DNA of 64,000 bases from Cohnella candidum (lineage in GTDB: Bacteria; Bacillota; Bacilli; Paenibacillales; Paenibacillaceae): contig NZ_CP033433.1 in the NCBI RefSeq assembly GCF_003713065.1, positions 717,001-781,000 of the forward strand, in the 5' to 3' direction. The position numbers and the translations under genes are program-made. This document shows positions 44,282 through 52,260 of this stretch, piece after piece. The notes under the pieces are model-generated. The model made no database searches. It saw nothing but the letters and a program-made list of their open reading frames with translations, and was not told the DNA's origin. Each line of letters opens with the position of its first letter. Within the stretch, counting starts at the first letter, position 1.

Positions 44282-46906
44282 ATGAACCGGAGGCCGCTTG
44301 TCGTTTTCGCTTGCTTCTGGCTGTTCGGCGCTTCCGTTCCTTCCCTGTGGCAAGGGCTTGAGGTGACGGCGGCGTGCGGCTCCGCCGCTCTCCTCTTAGG
44401 CGGAAGTTGGTTCTCCGGGCGTCTATCCGGCAGATTGGCGTGCGTGAGCGCCATGGCGATGCTGCTCGCTTTCGGCGAACGCGCTTGGGTGGATCATGCC
44501 GCCCAATCGGAGCTTACGAGTCGATGGTCGGCGAATGGCGTACCCGAACAAACTTCTTTGGAGGGGGCTATCGCTTCGCCGCCCGAGGTGGATGGAGATA
44601 CGGCGACGTTTCGGCTGGCAGCTCGAAGGTTGGAGGAAGGAGAGTCCACTGGCATCGCGATTCACGAAACGGTGATGGTCAGAGTCAAATTGAAGGCGAA
44701 GCCGGAGCAGGAAACGGCAGGGCTCTGGAAACGAGGCGACCGGGTGCGGGTGACTGGGGCGCCCGAGCAGCCGGGCGACGCCGGCAATATCGGCTCGTTC
44801 GACTATCGCCGTTACTTGGAGCGCCAAGGGGTTTATTGGCAATGGTCGGTTCAGGGTGCGGAGTCCGTACAAACGGCGGAGGGAACCGTCTCTTGGACGA
44901 CTGTCCCGCTGCGGAAGATCGACGAGCTTCGAGCCCGGATCGGCCGGCTCATGGGTGAGCTTTACCCCGGCCGAGATGCGGGATACATGAAGGGGTTGGT
45001 CGTCGGCATCACGGACGAGATCGACCCGGCGCAGTACGACAGCTTTTCGAGACTGGGACTGACGCACGTGCTCGCCATTTCCGGACTTCATGTCGCGGTG
45101 GTCGTGTTCGTTCTGCTTCGCCTGGGCGCCGTTTGCCGGCTGACGAGGGAGCGTTCGATCGACATCGCGTTCGCCGCCATGCCCTTCTACATGCTCGTGA
45201 CGGGAGCTTCTCCATCCGCGGTCCGCGCCTGCCTCATGGCGATGATCGCGCTCGCCTTGGCGAGGCGGAACCGTCTGAAGGACGGCTTGCATTTGCTGGC
45301 GGCCGCGGCGATCCTCATGACGGCTTGGAACCCCCGCGTCGTGGAAGACGTGAGCTTCCAGCTTTCCTTCGCGGTTACCGCCGGGCTGCTCCTGGCGACG
45401 TCCTCCGTATCGACTGCGCTGGGCGGCGTTCGTCCCCGGTTCCTTCGCGACGCCTTGGCGGTAGGCATCACGGCCCAAGCGATTTCGTTTCCGCTGACCG
45501 TCTATTATTTTCACGGCATGCATCTACTGTCGCTGCCCGCCAATCTTCTTCTCGTTCCGTTCATCAGCTTCGCCGTCCTGCCGCTGGGCATGGCTTCCGT
45601 CGTGCTGGGAGCGGCATGGCTGCCGCTTGGCGCCGTGCCGGCGACATTGGCTTCCTACGGCAACCGGATCACCTTTGGAATCGTCGAATACCTGAACCGT
45701 GCCGAATCTCTGAAAACGGTATGGCCGCAGCCGTCCCTCATATGGGTTGCCGCCGCGTACATATTGATCGGGTTGACGGTTTGGCGAATGCGTGTGCGGG
45801 AGGCTGTCCGGCGAGAGCCTGAGACTTTTAGCGGGGCTGAGGAAGATTCGACGGTTCCCCTGGAAGATCCGACGCTTCTTATAGAAGACGAGGAGATTTC
45901 CGCTCCACCCCGTTGGCGGCGCGTGGCGGCTGGGGGTGCCGTCTTGCTCGTATGGGCGGGATGGCTGATATGGGGGTACCAGCCGTGGTTTCTCGACCGG
46001 AATGCCTACGTGGAGTTTCTGGACGTGGGACAGGGGGACGGGATTTTGGTCAGAACCGGCGCCGGACGGCATTTGCTCATCGACGCGGGAGGCACGGTTG
46101 TGTTCCGCAAGCCCGGAGACGAATGGAGGGAGAAGCGGGATCCGTACGAAGTGGGCCGTAAGCTGCTCGTTCCGCTGCTGAAGCAGCGCGGGGTGAGGAC
46201 GCTGGACGCGCTCGTGCTGACGCATCTCGACGCGGACCATATCGGAGGGGCGGAAGCGGTCTTGCGGGAAGTGCCCGTCCGGGCGCTCATTTGGAACGGG
46301 ACTTGGAAAAAGAACGCGGGCACGGAACGGCTGTTCCGCGAGGCCGAGCGGCGGGGAATCCCGGTTTACGCGGCCCGCGCCGGCATGGAGTGGACGCTCG
46401 ATGAGTCCGCCTCTTTGAATGTGCTGTTTCCTTCGCCTTCTGCCTCGGCTGCAGGGGATGCCGTTCCGGCCGCTTTGCCCCTTCTCGACAAACAAAACGA
46501 AAACAGCGTCGTGCTGATGCTGAACTTGTACGGCAGAAGATTTCTGCTCACGGGGGATGTCGAAGCGCCGGGAGAAGCCGCGATTTTACGAGGGGAATCA
46601 TCCGGCAATCCCAACCCCTTGGCTCCCGTTGACGTCATGAAAGCCGGGCACCATGGAAGCAAGACTTCCACGACGCCGGAGTGGGTAGCCAGGTGGAAGC
46701 CGGCGGAAACCGTCATCTCTGTCGGCCGAAAAAACCTGTACGGCCACCCGAACGCCGATGTCATCGCCCGATTGTCGGCTTCGGGTTCCGCCTTGTTTCG
46801 CACGGACAGGAACGGCGAAATCCGTTACCGCGTAACGCCGGGCGGCGTTCTTTGGCGTCAGGTGAAGAGGGTGTCGGCAGAAACCAACATACGGCAAGGG
46901 ACATAG
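44282..46906 (+). CDS. comEC: DNA internalisation channel ComEC/Rec2
   Basis: An 874-residue polytopic membrane protein that carries single-stranded DNA across the membrane during transformation. The N-terminus has two or three helices and a DUF4131 OB-like domain, the middle has the Competence domain with about eight helices (GLTHVLAISGLHVAVVVFVLL, GASPSAVRACLMAM, SFPLTVYYFHGMHLLSLPANLLLVPF), and the C-terminus has a metallo-beta-lactamase domain (FLDVGQGDGILVRTG, LTHLDADHIGG, KAGHHGSKTS), proposed to degrade the non-transported strand. The ATG at 44282 follows GAAGGAGGAGGGG. Full length, with no sign of decay. Confidence 0.95.
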   Translation: MNRRPLVVFACFWLFGASVPSLWQGLEVTAACGSAALLLGGSWFSGRLSGRLACVSAMAMLLAFGERAWVDHAAQSELTSRWSANGVPEQTSLEGAIASPPEVDGDTATFRLAARRLEEGESTGIAIHETVMVRVKLKAKPEQETAGLWKRGDRVRVTGAPEQPGDAGNIGSFDYRRYLERQGVYWQWSVQGAESVQTAEGTVSWTTVPLRKIDELRARIGRLMGELYPGRDAGYMKGLVVGITDEIDPAQYDSFSRLGLTHVLAISGLHVAVVVFVLLRLGAVCRLTRERSIDIAFAAMPFYMLVTGASPSAVRACLMAMIALALARRNRLKDGLHLLAAAAILMTAWNPRVVEDVSFQLSFAVTAGLLLATSSVSTALGGVRPRFLRDALAVGITAQAISFPLTVYYFHGMHLLSLPANLLLVPFISFAVLPLGMASVVLGAAWLPLGAVPATLASYGNRITFGIVEYLNRAESLKTVWPQPSLIWVAAAYILIGLTVWRMRVREAVRREPETFSGAEEDSTVPLEDPTLLIEDEEISAPPRWRRVAAGGAVLLVWAGWLIWGYQPWFLDRNAYVEFLDVGQGDGILVRTGAGRHLLIDAGGTVVFRKPGDEWREKRDPYEVGRKLLVPLLKQRGVRTLDALVLTHLDADHIGGAEAVLREVPVRALIWNGTWKKNAGTERLFREAERRGIPVYAARAGMEWTLDESASLNVLFPSPSASAAGDAVPAALPLLDKQNENSVVLMLNLYGRRFLLTGDVEAPGEAAILRGESSGNPNPLAPVDVMKAGHHGSKTSTTPEWVARWKPAETVISVGRKNLYGHPNADVIARLSASGSALFRTDRNGEIRYRVTPGGVLWRQVKRVSAETNIRQGT

Positions 46907-46983
46907 GGCTGTGCGCCAAGCTTTGTTTTTGCTAGACTTAGAGTATTGTTCCGCGACGAACGGAAAAGGTTTTTCCGGTGCGG

Positions 46984-47010
46984 TGCAACCTTTCGGCAAA
47001 CGCCGACGTC
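46984..47010 (+). promoter_or_regulatory. ECF-type promoter of the sigma/anti-sigma pair
   Basis: TGCAACCTTT at 46984 onward and CGTC at 47007-47010, with 17 bases between TGCAAC and CGTC. This is the AAC ... CGTC layout of ECF sigma promoters and it sits 32 bases before the sigma gene start, so the pair probably autoregulates. Confidence 0.6.
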
Positions 47011-47041
47011 TGAGAGGTTGCAGGGGAGGAGAGGATCTTCT

Positions 47042-47590
47042 GTGGTGGAGCCGGCGCTGATTAAGGCCGCGCAAGCGGGCGACCGGGAGGCACTCGTTTC
47101 GCTGCTCCGCGAGATCGAGCACCAAGTTTACCGAACGGCTTATTATTTGCTCAACCACGAGCAGGATGCGCTGGACGCGGCGCAAGAGGCTCTGATTCGG
47201 ATTTACACGAAAATCGGATCCTACGAGGAGAAAGCCCAATTTAAAACTTGGGTGCAGCGGATCGTGACGAACATTTGCATAGACAAGTTCCGCCGCAAAC
47301 GGCCGTCCGTGTCGATTGACGAGCACGAGCTGGTTTTCCATTCCGCGGATGACGTGGAAGGAGAAGTGCTGTCGGCATACGCGGCCGAAGAAATCCGAGA
47401 GGCCATCGGCAAGCTGCCCGACCACCATCGGTCCGTCGTCGTTCTCCGGTATCTTCAAGACTTTTCCTATAATGAAATCGCCGATTCGTTGGGTCTTCCG
47501 CTCAATACGGTGAAATCCTATTTATTCCGGGCCCGGCAGCAATTGCAGGTTCTGCTTCATGATTATCAGAAAGGGGGTGTCCGCGGATGA
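47042..47590 (+). CDS. ECF-type RNA polymerase sigma factor
   Basis: A 182-residue sigma-70 family factor with only regions 2 and 4. Region 2 is visible as YRTAYYLLNHEQDALDAAQEALIRIYTKIGSYEEKAQFKTWVQRIVTNICIDKFR, and region 4 as LPDHHRSVVVLRYLQDFSYNEIADSLGLPLNTVKSYLFRARQQL. The start is GTG at 47042 (GTG 47045 is the next codon) behind GGAGGAG. The anti-sigma gene overlaps its stop. It has an ECF promoter directly upstream. The pair sits between comEC and holA, which are near neighbours in Bacillus. The inducing signal is probably envelope stress, by analogy with SigW/SigM-type factors. Confidence 0.92.
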   Translation: MVEPALIKAAQAGDREALVSLLREIEHQVYRTAYYLLNHEQDALDAAQEALIRIYTKIGSYEEKAQFKTWVQRIVTNICIDKFRRKRPSVSIDEHELVFHSADDVEGEVLSAYAAEEIREAIGKLPDHHRSVVVLRYLQDFSYNEIADSLGLPLNTVKSYLFRARQQLQVLLHDYQKGGVRG

Positions 47591-48585
47591 ACTGCGAAGA
47601 GGTGATGGAACTGATGCAGCGTCATGTCGATGAAGACCTGAACGAGCAGGAAACGTCTCTCCTGCTGGATCATGTCGGACATTGCCCGGATTGCGCAGCC
47701 ATGCTGGAGCGGCTGGTCTCGCTGTCGAAAGGCTTGGAACAGCTGCCCCGAGTCGTACCTCCGTACAGTCTGGTGGACGCCATATTGCCCCAGCTCGGCC
47801 AATGGGACGCCGCAGCCGCGGAATCCGCGCCGCTTGCGCCGAGAGGACGGCGGACGCCTCGGGTTCGCAGCGCCTGGATCGCCAGAATATCCGGCGTCGT
47901 CGCCGTTGGCGTCGTCGTCGGCCTGTTGCTCGTGAACGGGCCGTTCTCCGGAAAGATGGGCAGCAGCCAGCAAGATGCGGCGTTCGCGCCGAAATCCGCC
48001 GCGGGTTCCGAAGCGGCAAAAGACGTGACGTCGGACGCGCTGGCTATTGGCGGAACGGATCAATCGGCGCCGGCAGCTCAGGCTTCGCCTGCGGCTTCCG
48101 CGGAGCCGCGTCTGTTCAATAAAGAGCTGGCGACGGGAGCCGGTAAGTCGGAGCCCACGGAAGGCGGGAAGGCCGGGGCTGACGGACCGGAGTCGGCTCC
48201 GGAGGTATCGGCGACTTCCGATCAAATTGCGTCTGCTAGCTCTTCTCCCGCGAACGGCAACGTGAATAAAGGGTTAACGGCGAATCCGACCGACACGCCG
48301 TCCGAGCCGCCCGTCATCTCGATGGGAATCGCGCCGGCAGCGAAGGAAGAATCCGTCTCCCCCGATGGCCGTTTGAAAGCCGTCGTCACGATGGAAGGCT
48401 CGCTGAAGCTTTTCAACGCCGCGGACGGCACGCCGGTTTACGAACCCGCACCCGACCAGGGCAAACGAAGCGGCTTGGTGTGGAGCGAGGACAGCAAGGT
48501 CCTTTACTACGATTTAACCGACGCCGACGGCACAACGACACCGATGTATTTGCAAATTTCGGATTGGAAAGAAACGGCGCGTTGA
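47587..48585 (+). CDS. Zinc-type anti-sigma factor with large extracytoplasmic domain
   Basis: A 332-residue membrane anti-sigma factor. The cytoplasmic N-terminus has the ZAS zinc motif HxxxCxxC (HVGHCPDC, residues about 29-36). One membrane helix follows (ISGVVAVGVVVGLLLVNG, residues about 98-115). The extracytoplasmic part has a low-complexity Ala/Ser/Pro-rich region of about 130 residues and then a C-terminal beta-rich unit (SVSPDGRLKAVVTMEGSLKLFNAADGTPVYEPAP and GLVWSEDSKVLYYDLTDADGTTTPMYLQISDW) that reads like two blades of a WD/TolB-like propeller. It overlaps the sigma gene by four bases. It probably holds the sigma factor at the membrane until an outside signal releases it. Confidence 0.88.
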   Translation: MNCEEVMELMQRHVDEDLNEQETSLLLDHVGHCPDCAAMLERLVSLSKGLEQLPRVVPPYSLVDAILPQLGQWDAAAAESAPLAPRGRRTPRVRSAWIARISGVVAVGVVVGLLLVNGPFSGKMGSSQQDAAFAPKSAAGSEAAKDVTSDALAIGGTDQSAPAAQASPAASAEPRLFNKELATGAGKSEPTEGGKAGADGPESAPEVSATSDQIASASSSPANGNVNKGLTANPTDTPSEPPVISMGIAPAAKEESVSPDGRLKAVVTMEGSLKLFNAADGTPVYEPAPDQGKRSGLVWSEDSKVLYYDLTDADGTTTPMYLQISDWKETAR

Positions 48586-48719
48586 CCCATTGTCACGTTT
48601 TGCATGCGCGATGCGTATGCTGTACCGATGGTGTCGACGCCGTCCGAAGGACGTCGTCACGGTCGTTCGCGCACGGTTCCATGGGCCGGCCGGCGAACGT
48701 TGATATAGATGTCCGAGGG

Positions 48720-48757
48720 CAAAGGGATCGCGTCCGAGAGGCGTGATCTCTTTGTCG
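48720..48757 (+). terminator. Probable terminator after the anti-sigma gene
   Basis: AAAGGGATCGCG and CGTGATCTCTTT pair with two G-U pairs around a short loop, followed by a weak T-rich tail (GTCGTTTGT). A second hairpin, GACGCCGTCC / GGACGTCGTC, lies upstream near 48632-48660. The rest of 48586-48793 shows nothing. Confidence 0.5.
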
Positions 48758-48793
48758 TTTGTACATAGGAGCGATGGATGTGGAGGCTTTGAA

Positions 48794-49825
48794 ATGGAAT
48801 CAAGACAAGCGTTTCGCGAGCTGAGGGAAGGCAAAACCCGTCCTTTTTACGTCTGTTACGGCACGGAGACCTATTTAATGAACGAGTTCGCCGAGCGCCT
48901 GACTGAGCGGTTGACCGAGCCCGAACACCGGGACATGGCGATCGTCCGTTTCGACACGGCCGAGACGCCGCTGGACGCGGTCATCGACGAGGCGGAGACG
49001 CTTCCTTTTTTGGTGCCTCATAAAATCGTGCTCGTCCGGGACAGCGTCCTGTTCGCATCGGGCAAAGAATCGGCGAAAATCGAACACCGTCCGGAAAGGC
49101 TGGCCGCTTATTTGGCGCAGCCGCTCGAAACGACGGTTCTCGTGTTTATTGTGCCGCACGAGAAGCTCGATGAACGGAAGAAGCTCGTAAAATCGGCGAA
49201 AGCGGCCGATGCAGCGGTGAATTTCGCTCCGATGTCCGCGGAAGATCTGCTGCAATGGGTCGCCAGAAGGGCGGAGAAGCAAGGCCGGAAGATGGCCTCC
49301 GAAGCCGTCGAGGAGTTGCTGCGGAGAGCCGGCACGGACATGCACGTGCTGGCCGCGGAAACGGATAAATTGTGCCTCCATGCGGGCGAGGGCGGAACCG
49401 TGACGGCCGTTTCCGTCGCCGAACTGGTCCCCGCTGCTTCCGAGCAGAACGTGTTCAAGCTGACGGAAGAGCTGGCCGCGCTGCGGACCGATAAGGTGAT
49501 CGCGCTGTATCACGATTTGCTGAAGCAGCGGGAGGAGCCGATCAAGCTGATGGCGCTGCTCGTGCGGCAGTTCCGCAACATGCTTTTCGTCAAAGAACTG
49601 GGCGGGCAAGGCTATTCGCCGCAGCAGATGGCCGGCCAGCTGGGCCTTCACCCGTACGCGGTCAAGATCACGTCCGAGCAAGCGCGGAAATTCAGTTCGG
49701 AACGGCTGGCCAAGCTGTTGTCCGAACTGGCCGATCTGGATTTCGCGATGAAGACGGGGCAGGTAGACAAATCGCTCGGCCTGGAGCTGTTCCTGCTCCG
49801 CACGGCATCCGCGGGTGCCGGCTGA
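48794..49825 (+). CDS. holA: DNA polymerase III subunit delta
   Basis: A 343-residue clamp-loader subunit (YqeN in Bacillus) that opens the sliding clamp. The N-terminal AAA+-like fold has FYVCYGTETYLMNEFAERL and FLVPHKIVLVRDSVLF, the central region has LLRRAGTDMHVLAAETDKLCLHAG, and the C-terminal collar has LLVRQFRNMLF. The usual motif for ATP binding is absent, as is normal for delta. The ATG at 48794 follows TGGAGG. holA precedes the convergent rpsT, as in Bacillus. Confidence 0.93.
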   Translation: MESRQAFRELREGKTRPFYVCYGTETYLMNEFAERLTERLTEPEHRDMAIVRFDTAETPLDAVIDEAETLPFLVPHKIVLVRDSVLFASGKESAKIEHRPERLAAYLAQPLETTVLVFIVPHEKLDERKKLVKSAKAADAAVNFAPMSAEDLLQWVARRAEKQGRKMASEAVEELLRRAGTDMHVLAAETDKLCLHAGEGGTVTAVSVAELVPAASEQNVFKLTEELAALRTDKVIALYHDLLKQREEPIKLMALLVRQFRNMLFVKELGGQGYSPQQMAGQLGLHPYAVKITSEQARKFSSERLAKLLSELADLDFAMKTGQVDKSLGLELFLLRTASAGAG

Positions 49826-49863
49826 TTCGCCATCTTTGTCCGCTTTAAGCCCGATCAAACGCC

Positions 49864-49905
49864 AAAAAAGCCTCCAACCGCTCGGAAGTGGTTGAAGGCT
49901 TTTTT
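49864..49905. terminator. Bidirectional terminator between holA and rpsT
   Basis: AAAAAAGCC, TCCAACC, loop, GGTTGAA, GGCTTTTTT. It is symmetrical and flanked by A and T tracts. Confidence 0.9.
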
Positions 49906-49970
49906 CGGGTCTTGCTCTTGGGCTTTCAGCTTATCGTCAAGCACGAGGGCGAATCGGCCTTAGCGGCGGA

Positions 49971-50243
49971 TTAGCCTTGTGCGGACAGTGCGTTCAGCTT
50001 CTTGGCAAGGCGGGACTTTTTGCGGGCAGCTGCATTTTTGTGAATGAGGCCTTTGGTCACCGCTTTATCCAATTTCTTCTGAGCCAGTACCAGCGCGTCT
50101 TTCGCCACATTTACGTCCGTGCCGGCGACAGCAGCGTCTGCTTGCTTAACGGCCGTACGAAGGGCGGATTTTTGCGAAGCGTTGCGCAGGCGGCGTTTTT
50201 CGCTCGTTTTGGTCCGTTTGATGGCGGATTTAATGTTCGGCAT
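49971..50243 (-). CDS. rpsT: 30S ribosomal protein S20
   Basis: A 90-residue basic, mostly helical ribosomal protein. The N-terminal [20 protein letters not shown] and C-terminal [23 protein letters not shown] are diagnostic. The ATG at 50243 follows AGGAGGTG. The longer reading from 50348 adds a non-homologous leader and is rejected. The gene lies between holA and gpr on the opposite strand, as in B. subtilis. Confidence 0.97.
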   Translation of the reverse strand: MPNIKSAIKRTKTSEKRRLRNASQKSALRTAVKQADAAVAGTDVNVAKDALVLAQKKLDKAVTKGLIHKNAAARKKSRLAKKLNALSAQG

Positions 50244-50371
50244 TCTTTTCACCTCCTGAAAAAACAAGAGTATTTCTCCACACAACTTGTAACATTCTAT
50301 CATGCAAGGGGGTAAAACGCAAGCTGAATTCCCCTCTCCCATCCGCATCCGAAAGGGGCTTTCCGTACCCG

Positions 50372-51367
50372 ATGACCATCGATTTGAGCAAGTATCAAGT
50401 TCGGACCGATCTGGCCCTGGAGGCTCAGGAAATGGCGGCGCTCGGCAGCCAAATCCCGGGCGTATGGAACGAGTCGACGAACGACGGTGGGATCTTGGTC
50501 ACGCGCATGCACATCCAGACGGACGAAGGCGCGCGGAGGATCGGCAAAATGCCGGGGCACTACGTGACGATCGAGGTTCCCGAGCTTCGCAAAGGCGATA
50601 CCGAATTGCAGGACCGGGTGGCGACGTCGTTCGCCCGTGAATTCGAGGCGTTTCTGACCCGAGTCGGCGTGCAACCGAACGGGAGCGTGCTCATCGCGGG
50701 ACTCGGCAACTGGAACGTGACGCCGGACGCGCTCGGTCCTCTGGTCGTGGAAAACGTCATGGTGACCCGCCACTATTTCGAGTTGATGCCAGGAGACGTT
50801 TCTCCGGGATACCGTCCCGTCAGCGCCATAGCGCCTGGAGTGATGGGCACGACGGGGATCGAGTCGAGCGACATCATTTCGGGCATCGTAGAGAAGTCTA
50901 AACCCGATCTCATCATCGCCGTCGACGCCCTGGCCGCCAAATCGCTCGACCGCGTGAACACGACGATCCAAATCGCGGATACCGGCATCCACCCCGGCTC
51001 CGGCATCGGCAACAAAAGGCGCGGGCTCACGCGGGAGATACTTGGCGTGCCCGTCATCGCCATCGGCGTTCCCACAGTCGTCTATGCCTCCACGATCGTG
51101 AGCAATACGATGGACATGGTGTTCGAGCACATGAAGCGGCAAACCAGCAATACCCAGCCGTTGTTCGGCGTGTTCGGCACGATGCAGGAACAGGAAAGGC
51201 TCCAGCTCGTACGCGAGGTGCTGCAGCCGCTCGGCCACGACCTGCTCGTGACGCCGAAGGAAATCGACATGTTCATGGAAGACATCGCGAACATCATCGC
51301 CAGCGGCCTGAACGCCGCACTCCACGAAGCCGTCGACACGCACAACGTAGCCGCCTATACGCACTAA
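50372..51367 (+). CDS. gpr: Germination protease GPR
   Basis: A 331-residue endoprotease of family A25 that degrades small acid-soluble spore proteins during germination. The N-terminal pro-segment [14 protein letters not shown] carries the RTDLA pattern at which the zymogen is processed. Family segments are [27 protein letters not shown] and [55 protein letters not shown], which include the catalytic aspartates. The ATG at 50372 has only AAAGGGG some 13 bases upstream, a weakly placed ribosome site. spoIIP follows, as in Bacillus, but after an 893-base repeat-filled spacer. Confidence 0.94.
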   Translation: MTIDLSKYQVRTDLALEAQEMAALGSQIPGVWNESTNDGGILVTRMHIQTDEGARRIGKMPGHYVTIEVPELRKGDTELQDRVATSFAREFEAFLTRVGVQPNGSVLIAGLGNWNVTPDALGPLVVENVMVTRHYFELMPGDVSPGYRPVSAIAPGVMGTTGIESSDIISGIVEKSKPDLIIAVDALAAKSLDRVNTTIQIADTGIHPGSGIGNKRRGLTREILGVPVIAIGVPTVVYASTIVSNTMDMVFEHMKRQTSNTQPLFGVFGTMQEQERLQLVREVLQPLGHDLLVTPKEIDMFMEDIANIIASGLNAALHEAVDTHNVAAYTH

Positions 51368-51388
51368 CGCGCCATCGCCTTCCCCGAT

Positions 51389-51409
51389 AACCCCCGCAAG
51401 GGGGTTTTT
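51389..51409 (+). terminator. Terminator after gpr
   Basis: AACCCCC, GCAA, GGGGGTT, then TTT. Confidence 0.85.
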
Positions 51410-51446
51410 CATGTTTTCGGCAAGCGGCGGGGCTTGGTTTTCGTTT

Positions 51447-51633
51447 TGTAATTCAATTTTGCCCCCTTGCAGCGACAATTTCGGCGTTCTGCGCACTGCA
51501 ATTCGATTTTGCCCACTTTCAGGCCGTTTTTCGTCACTCAACTCCAAAACGGGGTCTGCAAGTGTGTTTTTCCGAACTACAGCCACCTCTCTTACAATTT
51601 CACTCTATTTAAGTGTGCAAATCCGAACTGCGG
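51447..51633. repeat. Two families of degenerate short direct repeats
   Basis: TGTAATTCAATTTTGCCCCC at 51447-51466 recurs as TGCAATTCGATTTTGCCCAC at 51497-51516, each followed by CTT and CAG. AAGTGTGTTTTTCCGAACTAC at 51560-51580 recurs as AAGTGTGCAAATCCGAACTGC at 51611-51631. No coding signal is seen here. This forms the left part of the gpr-spoIIP spacer. Confidence 0.6.
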
Positions 51634-51641
51634 GGGTACGA

Positions 51642-51904
51642 TGGCGGAGTTATGCAAGAAAGTTACATAAATCGGACGAGAGACGGGTGAGCGGGGGAGT
51701 TATGCAAGAAAGTTACATAAATCGGACGAGTGGCGGGTGAGCGGCGGAGTTATGCAAAAAAGTTACATAAATCGGTCGAAGTGGCGGGTGAGCGGGGGAG
51801 TTATGCAAGAAAGTTACATAAATCGGACGGAGTGGCAGGTGAGCGGCTGAGTTATGCAAAAAAGTTACATAAATCGGTCGAAGGAGAGGGTGAGCAGGGC
51901 AGTG
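51642..51904 (+). repeat. Tandem repeat, five copies of a 50/51-bp unit
   Basis: The core ATGCAAGAAAGTTACATAAA (with GAA or AAA) starts at 51652, 51702, 51752, 51803 and 51854, spaced 50, 50, 51 and 51 bases. Each is followed by TCGG, then a G-rich part ending GTGAGCGG and GAGTT. The first two copies each encode the same 12-codon reading (MQESYINRT...) closed by TGA. Copies 3 and 4, one base longer, read through into each other. An AT-rich core alternates with a G-rich linker. No protein is likely. Confidence 0.85.
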
Positions 51905-52030
51905 TAGCTGGAAAGAGAAAATGTGAAATTAATAGTTACTAGACTCCAATAATAGATTCTCTCACCACACTAGTCACCAAACCGCACGCAGCCAAAGAGC
52001 GGGTGTCCAGAGGGCGCAGCGCCTTGGAAT

Positions 52031-52123
52031 CCCCCTTCCGGGGAAGGGGGACTTAGGGGGTTGGCGAAAGAGCGGCGAAGGGGGACTTAGGGAGTAGGCG
52101 TTATCCTTAGGGGGTTGGCGAAA
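52031..52123. repeat. Palindrome CCCCCTTCCG/GGGAAGGGGG and GACTTAGGGGGTTGGCG repeats
   Basis: A near-perfect palindrome at 52031-52050 runs into ACTTAGGGGGTTGGCGAAA (52051-52069), a decayed copy at 52084-52100 and a third at 52107-52123, followed by one more GGGGGTTGGGG. The remaining bases of the spacer up to spoIIP (51905-52030 and 52124-52260) show no gene. Confidence 0.6.
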
Positions 52124-52260
52124 TCCCTCGGGGGTTGGGGGAAAATATTAATCTTCTTCCTCGCGTTCTATCCCGTTTGCTATTCTCATATGATTCATTA
52201 CCTGTACCCCAAGAGAGACGGTCCCTTCCGCGGGACTGGACAGGAGGATGAATCGAAACC

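Noticed and set aside
48586-48793. A yqzM-like small gene between comEC and holA
   Set aside because: No reading frame with a yqzM-type membrane segment is seen here. The space holds hairpins only.
51642-51904. CRISPR array
   Set aside because: The copies are tandem with similar linkers, with no unique spacers of constant length and no cas genes nearby.
51652-51942. Mini reading frames (MQESYINRT...) and longer SYAKKLHKS-type frames in the tandem repeat
   Set aside because: They arise from repetition of the 50/51-bp unit. No properly spaced ribosome site is seen, and frame changes between copies argue against a protein.
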